Shown here in pieces: positions 1 through 6,888 of a DNA stretch of 24,897 nt. The position numbers were made by a program, and so were the translations under genes. This stretch comes from Caryophanales bacterium UBA1427 (GTDB lineage Bacteria > Bacillota_I > Bacilli_A > ML615J-28 > CAG-313). The stretch lies in the NCBI GenBank assembly GCA_002329485.1, contig DCTZ01000002.1, forward strand, positions 1 to 24,897, in the 5' to 3' direction. A model generated the notes under the pieces. The model made no database searches and was not told the DNA's origin. It saw only the letters and a list, made by a program, of their open reading frames with translations. How positions within the stretch are numbered: position 1 is the stretch's first letter; every line of letters begins with the position of its first letter.

Positions 1-57
1 GTTTTAGGATGCTGTGAAATTTAAGTGTAAATTTTTATTATTTCGCTGAAAATAAAG

Positions 58-86
58 TCCCTAATAAAGGGATTTTTCCCTTTTTT
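58..86 (+). terminator. Terminator-like hairpins upstream of xerC
   Basis: AAAGGGA (66-72) pairs with TCCCTTT (77-83) around a TTTT loop, followed by more T. The 5' arm can instead pair with an upstream TCCCT (58-62), giving a second hairpin followed by TTTTT. Either form could end transcription of a gene lying before the window. Because the two share one arm and exclude each other, an attenuator is also possible. Confidence 0.5.
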
Positions 87-112
87 AATATTATATCGGT
101 AATGGTGAAAAA

Positions 113-1039
113 ATGAAAAATGACCGTGATTTAATTGAACAATATGAAGCATATCTTCGGATTGAAAAAAACTATTCCGATTATACGGTGTTAAACTATA
201 TTCGGGATATCGAAGATTTTGCTTCGTTTATATCCACGCAAGGATTCGGTTCGCTTGCTTCGATTCAGAAAGGCAATATCCCCCGTTATTATTTATCAAA
301 CTTAACCAATCGGGGATTTAGCAGATCAAGCATTGCCAGAAAACTGTCCAGCATCCGGGGTTTTTATTTGTACTTATACCGAAAAGGCATAATCAAAGAA
401 AATGTGTTTTCGGAAATCGAAGCACCCAAAAGAAACCGGACCCTGCCGAAGTTTTTGTATCAAAACGAAATCGAAAAAATCCTGGCTTCGATTGAAACCA
501 AAACCGCTACCGGTAAAAGAGATCTGGCCATAATGGAAATCTTGTACGGTTCCGGTATCCGGGTCAGCGAACTGTGCAATTTGAAAATCACGGACATTGA
601 CTTCAGTAATCAAATGCTTTTGGTTTTCGGTAAAGGACATAAAGAACGATACGTTCCTTTATCGACCAAAGCCGTCGAAGCTTTGAAAGCGTATCTGTAT
701 TTGGGCCGACCTCAATTGGAACTGAAAAATGAATTAAACAAACCGGACAAACTGTTTTTGAACCATTTGGGGGGTAACCTTACTCCCCGGGGAGTACGGG
801 TTATATTAAACAATATTATGGACAAAGCCAGCGAAACCTTGCACATCAGTCCCCATATGTTGCGACACACCTTTGCGTCCCATTTGCTTGACGGGGGGGC
901 AGATTTACGGTCCGTTCAGGAAATGCTCGGACATGCCCATTTGTCAAGTACGCAGATTTATACCCATGTATCGAGCGAACAGTTGAAAAGAGCTTATATG
1001 CAAAACCATCCCAGACAAAAGAAGGAGAAAAGTAAATGA
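113..1039 (+). CDS. xerC: Site-specific tyrosine recombinase XerC/XerD
   Basis: This is a tyrosine recombinase of 308 residues, the usual Xer length, expected to resolve chromosome dimers at dif together with a partner recombinase. An N-terminal SAM-like DNA-binding domain covers about residues 5-90 and the catalytic domain about 115-295. The catalytic set is visible: R150 (GSGIRVSEL), K174 (GKGHKE), H248 and R251 (HMLRHTFASHL), H274 (LGHAHLS) and nucleophile Y283 (QIYTHVS). I favour XerC over XerD because xerC lies in the trmFO-xerC-hslVU-codY-rpsB neighbourhood of Bacillus, but sequence alone does not separate them. The ATG at 113 has only a weak upstream GGTGA; the ATG at 102 runs straight into a stop. 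The stop overlaps the dut start (ATGA), suggesting translational coupling. Confidence 0.93.
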   Translation: MKNDRDLIEQYEAYLRIEKNYSDYTVLNYIRDIEDFASFISTQGFGSLASIQKGNIPRYYLSNLTNRGFSRSSIARKLSSIRGFYLYLYRKGIIKENVFSEIEAPKRNRTLPKFLYQNEIEKILASIETKTATGKRDLAIMEILYGSGIRVSELCNLKITDIDFSNQMLLVFGKGHKERYVPLSTKAVEALKAYLYLGRPQLELKNELNKPDKLFLNHLGGNLTPRGVRVILNNIMDKASETLHISPHMLRHTFASHLLDGGADLRSVQEMLGHAHLSSTQIYTHVSSEQLKRAYMQNHPRQKKEKSK

Positions 1040-1542
1040 GAAAACGCGGATTCGAAAAAATCAGTTGGGAACAATTCCAAAAAGACTTTGGCAAATTTAT
1101 CCCCAACCTCGAGGAGACATATCAAGAAATAACAATGCCGATTCGAAAGACGGCCGGTAGTGCCGGTTATGATTTTCAGACTCTGTTTTCCTTTACTTTA
1201 AATCCCGGGGAAAGCATTCTGCTTCCCACTGGCATTAAAGCCTACATGGAAAAAGATGAATTTTTGGCACTTTTTGTGCGAAGCAGTTTGGGAATCAAAA
1301 AGAAAATCATGTTAATGAATCAGGTTGGTATTATCGACTACGATTATTACCAAAATATCAGCAACGAAGGACATATTATGGTTGGACTGATTAATACGGG
1401 GAATTCCCCATGGGTTTGCCAAAAGGGCGAAGCAATCATTCAGGGCATCTTTATGAAATATTTGCTTGCCGACCATGATAAAAGAAACGATTTTATCCGT
1501 TTGGGCGGAATCGGGTCCACAGATAAGGAGAAATTGAAATAA
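1036..1542 (+). CDS. dut: dUTP diphosphatase (trimeric dUTPase family)
   Basis: The 168-residue product should hydrolyse dUTP to dUMP and diphosphate, keeping uracil out of DNA and supplying dUMP for thymidylate synthesis. The five dUTPase motifs appear in order: SAGYDF, RSSLG, GIIDYDYYQN, EAIIQGIF and RLGGIGST. Motif 3 is followed by NEGH, which I recall from a Bacillota subfamily (streptococcal type) in place of the DYRGE form. In motif 5 the residue usually Phe, which packs on uracil, is Ile. An N-terminal extension of about 35 residues precedes motif 1. The start has a good site, GAAGGAG at 1021-1027. The gene overlaps xerC by 4 nt and the next gene by 1 nt. A related deoxynucleotide hydrolase is possible, but the motif set favours dUTPase. 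Confidence 0.85.
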   Translation: MRKRGFEKISWEQFQKDFGKFIPNLEETYQEITMPIRKTAGSAGYDFQTLFSFTLNPGESILLPTGIKAYMEKDEFLALFVRSSLGIKKKIMLMNQVGIIDYDYYQNISNEGHIMVGLINTGNSPWVCQKGEAIIQGIFMKYLLADHDKRNDFIRLGGIGSTDKEKLK

Positions 1543-2054
1543 TGATTATTATTCGCAAAGCAGAAATTAATGATGCGAACGCTTTATGGCGCATTCAAAC
1601 CGAAGTGTTTCAAAAATACATGGTCAAGTATGGAGATTTTCAAAGAAATCCGGCACATATGACCCTCGATCGGCTTAAGTTCAATATCAATTATCCGTAT
1701 GGACAATATTATGTGATTGAAAAAGACGGTCAGATTATCGGGGGGATATTTGCGGTGGTGATTGATGCCGAAGATACGATGAATATTGCCCAATTTTATC
1801 TTGCTGGCCCTTTCCAAAAACAAGGAATCGGAAGCAAAGCCTTGCAGTTTTTATTTGCCCAAAATCCGCAAATTAAAAATTGGTATGTCGATACCATTTA
1901 CGAAGAAAAACAAAACGTCGCTTTTTATTTGAAACACGGATTCAAAATAATCGACGAAGAAGGTTATGAAGCATTCGAAGAAGAACATGAAGGACTGACA
2001 TTTGTCATTCTCAAGAAGACGGTGAACAATGAAACCAACAAGCAAACTTTCTGA
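1542..2054 (+). CDS. GNAT family N-acetyltransferase
   Basis: This 170-residue protein has the Gcn5-related acetyltransferase fold pattern. The acetyl-CoA pyrophosphate-binding motif A is QKQGIGSKALQFL at about residues 91-103, preceded by strand IAQFYLAG. The C-terminal segment VAFYLKHGFKIIDEEGYEAF is the usual motif B region. The acceptor (amino acid, peptide or small amine) cannot be read from the sequence. The start overlaps the dut stop (TAATG) and is served by AAGGAG at 1525-1530. The 3' end overlaps the MATE gene by 26 nt, so the two are probably co-translated. Termination is by TGA. Confidence 0.85.
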   Translation: MIIIRKAEINDANALWRIQTEVFQKYMVKYGDFQRNPAHMTLDRLKFNINYPYGQYYVIEKDGQIIGGIFAVVIDAEDTMNIAQFYLAGPFQKQGIGSKALQFLFAQNPQIKNWYVDTIYEEKQNVAFYLKHGFKIIDEEGYEAFEEEHEGLTFVILKKTVNNETNKQTF

Positions 2055-3438
2055 CCAAACGACCAAAGGTTTTTACAAAAAAGCGATAATACTTTCTTTA
2101 CCGATTTTGATACAACAAGCCATTACGGTTTCGATTAATTTACTCGACAATATAATGGTGGGTAGTTACGATTTGCTTGCGGTATCGGGAGTAAGCATCG
2201 CCAATCAGATTCTCTTTATCGTCAATGTCTTGTTTTTCGGCGGGTATGTCGCGCCGGGTATTTTTGTTTCCCAATATTATGGGGCAAACGATATTGAAGG
2301 AGTGCAAAAAGCAATCCGCTTCAAAGTTTGGGCGGGTCTTTTGCTTTTGGCGGTTGTTTCGACTGTCCTTTTAGTATTTGATTCTTTCTTTATCCGACAA
2401 TTCCTTCAGGACACCAGCAACCCCGCTAGCATGGAAAGCATATTTTCCTACAGCAAAACTTATCTGACGCTGATGGTTATCAGCTTGGTTCCTTTTTCGG
2501 TAACTTTGCTTTATACGACGAGTCTTAGGGAAACCGGCAAGCCAACACTGCCCATGAAAGCGGGGGTTGTGGCTTTGGGAATCAATTTCGTATTGAATCT
2601 GCTTTTAATCAACGGGTATTTGGGAATGCCGAAAATGGGAGTTGTGGGAGCGGCTATTGCCACGATTACCGCCCGGGTAGTCGAAATGCTGATCATTTTG
2701 ATTGTTTCCGGCAAACAAAAAAAGCAATATCCGTTTTTGCAAGGGTTGTATAAAACCTTAAAGGTTCCGGTTGCGATGGTCAAAGAGATTGTTAAAAAAG
2801 GCTTGCCGCTTTTGACCAACGAATTTATTTGGTCTTTGGGGATGACTGCGGTCGTGGCGATTTATGCCAAAAGAGGAACCCTGGTGCTGCTTTCACTGAA
2901 CATCACCGGGACCGTTACCAACCTGTTTTTTATTGTTTTCGGTGCCATGGCGACGGCCGTTTCGATCATCGTCGGTCAATCGCTTGGGGCGGGTAAACTG
3001 GAAGAGGCAAAAATTATTTGCAAAAAGTTACTGCTTTTTTTGGTTTTTGTCTGCGGATTGGTAGGAATTCTCCTTGCGATTATTTCCCCTTTTATTCCGA
3101 TTTTGTTTAATGCCACTCAAGATGTAAAGCAATTATCCACTCTGATTTTGCTGATTATCGCCCTTTTCTTCCCGGTTTATGCTTACAACTCCGGAGCGGT
3201 CTACACAATCCGGGCGGGCGGGGTAACGAACGCATTGTTTATTTTCGATATTTTATTCATTTGGGGAATTTATTTGCCGACTGCCTATCTATTGGTTTCC
3301 AAAACTGCTTGGTCGATTCTGATTGTGTATTTGACGGTGCAAGTTTTGGAAATGTTAAAATCCGCTTTTTTAACCTTTTTGCTCAAAAAAGGATATTGGG
3401 TCAAAAACCTGGCCCAAAAAGATATGAAAATTTTATAA
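2029..3438 (+). CDS. MATE family multidrug/toxin efflux transporter
   Basis: At 469 residues this is a polytopic membrane protein of normal MATE (NorM/DinF-type) length, with about 12 predicted helices. The two halves look alike: SLPILIQQAITVSINLLDNIMVG near the N terminus matches the family opening motif, and GLPLLTNEFIWSLGMTAVVA after the central loop (about residues 250-270) opens the second half. These transporters expel cationic drugs or metabolites using Na+ or H+. The start lies inside the GNAT gene and has only a weak ribosome binding site, which fits coupling to its neighbour. No terminator follows it; the rpsB promoter begins 10 nt after the stop, so read-through into rpsB is likely. 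The substrate is unknown. Confidence 0.9.
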   Translation: MKPTSKLSDQTTKGFYKKAIILSLPILIQQAITVSINLLDNIMVGSYDLLAVSGVSIANQILFIVNVLFFGGYVAPGIFVSQYYGANDIEGVQKAIRFKVWAGLLLLAVVSTVLLVFDSFFIRQFLQDTSNPASMESIFSYSKTYLTLMVISLVPFSVTLLYTTSLRETGKPTLPMKAGVVALGINFVLNLLLINGYLGMPKMGVVGAAIATITARVVEMLIILIVSGKQKKQYPFLQGLYKTLKVPVAMVKEIVKKGLPLLTNEFIWSLGMTAVVAIYAKRGTLVLLSLNITGTVTNLFFIVFGAMATAVSIIVGQSLGAGKLEEAKIICKKLLLFLVFVCGLVGILLAIISPFIPILFNATQDVKQLSTLILLIIALFFPVYAYNSGAVYTIRAGGVTNALFIFDILFIWGIYLPTAYLLVSKTAWSILIVYLTVQVLEMLKSAFLTFLLKKGYWVKNLAQKDMKIL

Positions 3439-3448
3439 GTTAAATAAT

Positions 3449-3477
3449 TTGTGTATTTAAAACGATTATGGTATAAT
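3449..3477 (+). promoter_or_regulatory. Promoter of the rpsB-tsf-pyrH-frr unit
   Basis: A -35 box TTGTGT (3449-3454) and a consensus -10 box TATAAT (3472-3477) are 17 nt apart, with an extended -10 TGG just before. Transcription should begin near 3484, leaving a leader of about 108 nt before rpsB. Confidence 0.82.
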
Positions 3478-3483
3478 AATACA

Positions 3484-3591
3484 GGCAAAAATACACACAA
3501 AGGTGGAGTTCGTCGTCGAGTGCAATTTGTGGCGGTTAACGTTGATACCTTTGGCGGCCAAAACAAAATAAAATGGAGGAGAAAAAAATTT
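3484..3591 (+). promoter_or_regulatory. rpsB 5' leader, candidate S2 autoregulatory RNA
   Basis: The predicted leader is longer than needed for translation and can fold. AAAGGT (3499-3504) can pair with ACCTTT (3547-3552), enclosing a GC-rich segment. TTTGG (3550-3554) can form a competing hairpin with CCAAA (3558-3562) just before the ribosome binding site. Leaders of rpsB are known autoregulatory targets of S2 in other bacteria. No known motif was recognised here, so function is inferred from position and folding potential. The leader happens to stay open in the rpsB frame, which makes an N-terminal extension look possible. Confidence 0.4.
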
Positions 3592-4569
3592 ATGGCTGTA
3601 ATTACAATGAAACAATTGCTTGAAGCAGGAGTTCACTTCGGTCATCATACTCGCCGTTGGAACCCTAAAATGAAAGAGTATATTTTCGGCGAAAGAAACG
3701 GTGTTTACATCATCGATTTGCAAAAAACCGCCGATAAAATCGAAGAAGCGTATGCCGCGCTTGTCGATATCGTTCGCAACAACAATAAAGTCATCTTTGT
3801 CGGAACCAGAAAACAAATTCAGGATGTAATCCGCGAAGAAGCAACCAGATGCGAACAATACTATGTTGATAAACGTTGGTTGGGCGGAACCTTGACCAAT
3901 TTCAAAACCATCCGCAAATCCATCGCAAAACTTTATCGTTACGAAGAAATGGAAGCCGACGGCACATTCGAAAAATTGCCGAAGAAAGAAGTAGCATCCA
4001 TCAAAAAAGAAATGGGTAAACTCAACGGTTTCTTCAGCGGTATCCGCGAAATGACTTCCCTTCCAGGCGCAATGATTGTTGTCGATCCGAAGACCGAACA
4101 TAATGCGGTGATGGAAGCAAGAAAACTTGGCATTCCGGTAATCGGTTTGGTTGATACCAACTGCGACCCTGATGAAGTTGATTATGTAATTCCGGGAAAC
4201 GACGACGGTGTCAGAGCCGTTCGCTTAATCATCGGCGTTTTGGCGAATGCGGTTATCGAAGGTAACGGCGGCGCTGTCGAACCTTATACTTTACCTGAAG
4301 AAGAACCAAAAGAAGAAGAACCAAGACAACAAGCTCCTGCACGCAGACCAAAAGGCAAAAAAGCAGAAGACAAAGCCGAAAGAAAAGTAAGCAAACCTCG
4401 TAATGTCGAAGCCGAAATAAAAGAAGCAAAAGTTGAAGCAGAACCAGAAGCAGTCGAAGACCTTTCAGCAAAAGCTGTAGCAAAAGCTGAAGCAGAACCT
4501 GCAGTTGAACCTGTCGAAGAAGCAGAAAAAGCCGAAGAAACCAAAGCCGAAAATGTTTCGGAAGAATAA
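3592..4569 (+). CDS. rpsB: 30S ribosomal protein S2 with long charged C-terminal tail
   Basis: S2 binds the head-body junction of the small subunit and is needed to recruit S1-type factors and for 30S function. The conserved core spans residues 1-231, with family motifs LLEAGVHFGHHTRRWNPKM, FVGTRKQ, VDKRWLGGTLTN, LPGAMIVVDP and IPVIGLVDTNCDP. I chose the ATG at 3592 because GGAGGAG (3575-3581) lies 10 nt upstream and the protein then begins with the conserved MAVITMKQLL; the in-frame region back to 3451 is leader. Residues 232-325 form a low-complexity tail of Glu, Ala, Lys and Pro, making the protein about 80 residues longer than usual. EF-Ts follows 20 nt downstream, the standard pair. Confidence 0.97.
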   Translation: MAVITMKQLLEAGVHFGHHTRRWNPKMKEYIFGERNGVYIIDLQKTADKIEEAYAALVDIVRNNNKVIFVGTRKQIQDVIREEATRCEQYYVDKRWLGGTLTNFKTIRKSIAKLYRYEEMEADGTFEKLPKKEVASIKKEMGKLNGFFSGIREMTSLPGAMIVVDPKTEHNAVMEARKLGIPVIGLVDTNCDPDEVDYVIPGNDDGVRAVRLIIGVLANAVIEGNGGAVEPYTLPEEEPKEEEPRQQAPARRPKGKKAEDKAERKVSKPRNVEAEIKEAKVEAEPEAVEDLSAKAVAKAEAEPAVEPVEEAEKAEETKAENVSEE

Positions 4570-4589
4570 AGATAAAGGAGTATAAAAAT

Positions 4590-5474
4590 ATGATTAGTGC
4601 GTCATTAGTTAAAGAATTAAGAGATAAAACCGGCGCGGGCATGATGGATTGCAAACGTGCCTTAACCGAAACCAACGGTGATCTTGAAAAAGCCATCGAT
4701 TGGTTAAGGGAAAAAGGAATTTCGAAAGCTGAGAAAAAAGCGGATCGGATTGCGGCAGAAGGCTTGGCCGATATCGTTATCGACGGCAACAACGCCTATA
4801 TCTTCGAAGTCAATTCCGAAACCGACTTTGTGGCCAAAAACGACCAATTCCTCAATTTGATTAAAACCCTCGGCGAAATCGCCGTTAAAGTTCAGGCAAA
4901 CAACGAACAGGATGTTTTAAACGGTTCCTTAAACGGTCAGACCGGACAAGATTATGTCATTAACGCTACCGCTACCATCGGCGAAAAAATCAGTTTGCGC
5001 CGTTTGGCCAAAGTTACCAAGAACGACGACGAAGTCTTCGGAGCTTACAAACACATGGGCGGTAAGATTGCGGTTGTGAGCGTTTTGACCGGAAACAATG
5101 CTGAACTGGCCAAAGACGTATGCATGCACGTAGCTGCCATGAATCCACGTTTCCTTGATTCCACTCAAGTTCCACAGGAAGTCATTGAACATGAAAAACA
5201 TGTCTTGACCCAGGAAGCCTTAAACGAAGGCAAACCGATGGCGATTGTTGAAAAAATGGTCATTGGCCGGGTTAACAAATATTTGAAAGAAATTTGCCTT
5301 GTCGATCAACCGTTTGTCAAAAACCAAGATGAAACAGTTGGTCAACATGTCAAGAATAACGGAAGCAGTATCCGCTCCTTTATCCGCTATGAAGTAGCAG
5401 AAGGAATGCAAAAACGCGTTGATAATTTTGCAGAAGAAGTAGCAGCTCAAGTCCAAGCAGCGCAAAAACGATAA
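4590..5474 (+). CDS. tsf: Translation elongation factor Ts
   Basis: EF-Ts is the guanine nucleotide exchange factor that regenerates EF-Tu-GTP in the cytosol. The N-terminal UBA-like domain carries the family signature LRDKTGAGMMDCKRAL (about residues 10-25), and the core contains SETDFVAKNDQF (about residues 76-87), the region contacting EF-Tu. The length of 294 residues is typical. A clear AAGGAG site (about 4575-4580) precedes the ATG. The gene sits 20 nt after rpsB and 29 nt before pyrH, with no terminator between, so all are expected on one transcript. Confidence 0.97.
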   Translation: MISASLVKELRDKTGAGMMDCKRALTETNGDLEKAIDWLREKGISKAEKKADRIAAEGLADIVIDGNNAYIFEVNSETDFVAKNDQFLNLIKTLGEIAVKVQANNEQDVLNGSLNGQTGQDYVINATATIGEKISLRRLAKVTKNDDEVFGAYKHMGGKIAVVSVLTGNNAELAKDVCMHVAAMNPRFLDSTQVPQEVIEHEKHVLTQEALNEGKPMAIVEKMVIGRVNKYLKEICLVDQPFVKNQDETVGQHVKNNGSSIRSFIRYEVAEGMQKRVDNFAEEVAAQVQAAQKR

Positions 5475-5503
5475 TCAAGCATTTCTGAAGGGAGGAGCGA
5501 TCC

Positions 5504-6208
5504 ATGAAACGAATCATATTAAAAATAAGCGGTGAAGCCTTATCAGGCGGGTCGCAAATGGGAATATCGGCCGAAAACGTCAAGCGCGTTGCCAAAGAAA
5601 TCAAAGCCGTTCACGAAATCGGTTATCAAATCGGTGTCATCATCGGCGCAGGCAATATTTGGCGCGGACGGGATGCGGCTGACAACGGAATGGAAAGAGC
5701 GAGTGCCGATTATATGGGCATGCTCGGGACCATTCTTAATGCCTTGGCCCTTCAAAACGCTTTGGAAGCGATGAATGTGCCGACCAGAACGATGACTTCG
5801 CTATCGATTCCAAGTGTCGCCGAACCTTATATCCGTCGGAAAGCCATTTCGCATTTCGAAAAAGGCTATGTGGTGATTTTGGGGGGAGGAACCGGAAATC
5901 CTTTCTTCTCAACCGATACGGCAGCGGCTCTAAGGGCAGCCGAATTGGGAGCCGAAATGATTTTGATGGCGAAAAACGGCGTTGACGGTGTTTATGATGC
6001 CAACCCACATACCGACCCTAATGCTAAACGCTATCAACACTTGACCTTCGATGAAATGCTTAACAAACACTTGCAAGTCATGGATCTGACTGCTGCAACC
6101 CTTTGTAGTGAAAACAATATCAATATTTTAGTGTTCGATATCAATGTTGAAGGAAATATCCAAAAAGCTCTTGCCGATCCTAGTATCGGAACCTTAATTA
6201 CGAATTAG
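5504..6208 (+). CDS. pyrH: Uridylate (UMP) kinase
   Basis: The 234-residue product is the bacterial hexameric UMP kinase of the amino acid kinase superfamily, converting UMP and ATP to UDP and ADP at the start of pyrimidine nucleotide supply. Visible signatures are LKISGEAL near the N terminus, IGAGNIWRGR, the ADYMGML segment and GGGTGNPFFSTDTAA, which bind phosphates and UMP. The MAKNGVDGVYDANP region also matches the family. GGGAGGAG near 5490-5496 is a strong ribosome binding site. The position between tsf and frr is the classic bacterial arrangement. Confidence 0.97.
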   Translation: MKRIILKISGEALSGGSQMGISAENVKRVAKEIKAVHEIGYQIGVIIGAGNIWRGRDAADNGMERASADYMGMLGTILNALALQNALEAMNVPTRTMTSLSIPSVAEPYIRRKAISHFEKGYVVILGGGTGNPFFSTDTAAALRAAELGAEMILMAKNGVDGVYDANPHTDPNAKRYQHLTFDEMLNKHLQVMDLTAATLCSENNINILVFDINVEGNIQKALADPSIGTLITN

Positions 6209-6219
6209 GAGGATAAAAA

Positions 6220-6777
6220 ATGCCAAAACAAGTTATCAAACAAGGCGAAGACAGGATGTTAAAGACCATTGAAGCTACGAAAAAAGAATTTTCTTTGGTG
6301 CGAACCGGTAAAGCCAATCCCGCCATTCTTAATGTCATATCCATCGATTATTACGGAGCACCGATGCCTCTCAACCAAATTGCGAGCATATCCGTTCCGG
6401 AACCGCAAATGTTAATGGTAAAACCTTATGACAAAAGCATTTTGAAACAAATCGAAAAAGCGATTCAAATCGCCGATTTGGGCTTTAACCCAATCAACGA
6501 TGGCGAAGTAATTCGGATACCTGTTCCGCCGCTAACCGAACAAATTCGGAAAGACTTGGTGAAACAAGTCAAGAAAATGGCGGAAGAAAACAAAGTAGCC
6601 ATTCGAAACATCCGTCGCGATATCCTTGATGAACTTAAGAAAATGGAAAAAGACGCTCTTATTTCGGAAGATGTTTTGAAGAAGAGCACGGAGGAAGTCC
6701 AAAAACTAACCGACAAGTATATCGGCCAAATCGACCAGTTAGCCAAAGAAAAAGAACAAATCATAATGGCGTTTTAA
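6220..6777 (+). CDS. frr: Ribosome recycling factor
   Basis: RRF, with EF-G, splits post-termination ribosomes. The 185-residue length is exactly typical. Domain I helices frame a small domain II (about residues 31-104). Recognisable segments are RTGKANPAIL, DYYGAPMPLNQIASI, IPVPPLTEQIRKDLVK and VAIRNIRRD. The ribosome binding site TAGGAGG overlaps the pyrH stop codon (TAG at 6206-6208), so translation is likely coupled. This is the last gene of its unit; a strong terminator follows. Confidence 0.97.
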   Translation: MPKQVIKQGEDRMLKTIEATKKEFSLVRTGKANPAILNVISIDYYGAPMPLNQIASISVPEPQMLMVKPYDKSILKQIEKAIQIADLGFNPINDGEVIRIPVPPLTEQIRKDLVKQVKKMAEENKVAIRNIRRDILDELKKMEKDALISEDVLKKSTEEVQKLTDKYIGQIDQLAKEKEQIIMAF

Positions 6778-6792
6778 TCTGTGACGTCGTAT

Positions 6793-6835
6793 AAAACGTT
6801 GTTAGTACACGCTTCGTGTATATACAACGTTTTTT
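6793..6835 (+). terminator. Rho-independent terminator after frr
   Basis: A 10-bp stem AAAACGTTGT (6793-6802) with ACAACGTTTT (6824-6833) encloses a second hairpin, TACACG-CTT-CGTGTA (6806-6820), and is followed by T residues. It closes the rpsB-tsf-pyrH-frr unit. The next promoter starts immediately after it. Confidence 0.9.
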
Positions 6836-6836
6836 C

Positions 6837-6865
6837 TTGCTTTTAACCTGGTTTTAGCGTATAAT
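6837..6865 (+). promoter_or_regulatory. Promoter of the TIR-like membrane protein gene
   Basis: TTGCTT (6837-6842) and TATAAT (6860-6865) are separated by 17 nt. The predicted start, near 6872, gives a short leader containing AGGGGTGA before the ATG at 6889. The promoter directly abuts the frr terminator, so this gene is transcribed independently of the ribosomal cluster. Confidence 0.8.
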
Positions 6866-6888
6866 TACAGTGTAACAGGGGTGAAATA

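Noticed and set aside
1..24. Tail of an upstream gene reading VLGCCEI then stop
   Set aside because: Seven codons cannot be identified and may be chance; trmFO would be expected upstream but nothing here shows it.
3451..3591. N-terminal extension of S2 from an upstream in-frame start
   Set aside because: The region lies between promoter and ribosome binding site, starts before the predicted transcript start, and the conserved MAVITMKQLL begins at 3592 with GGAGGAG upstream.
3466..4101. Minus-strand open frame of 211 codons opposite rpsB
   Set aside because: It is a shadow of the strongly biased rpsB codons, rich in Phe and Cys, with no ribosome binding site or known motif.
4300..4569. Possible frameshift producing the S2 tail
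   Set aside because: The frame remains open with consistent Glu/Ala/Lys codons and ends normally 20 nt before tsf, so it is a genuine low-complexity extension rather than a read into another frame.
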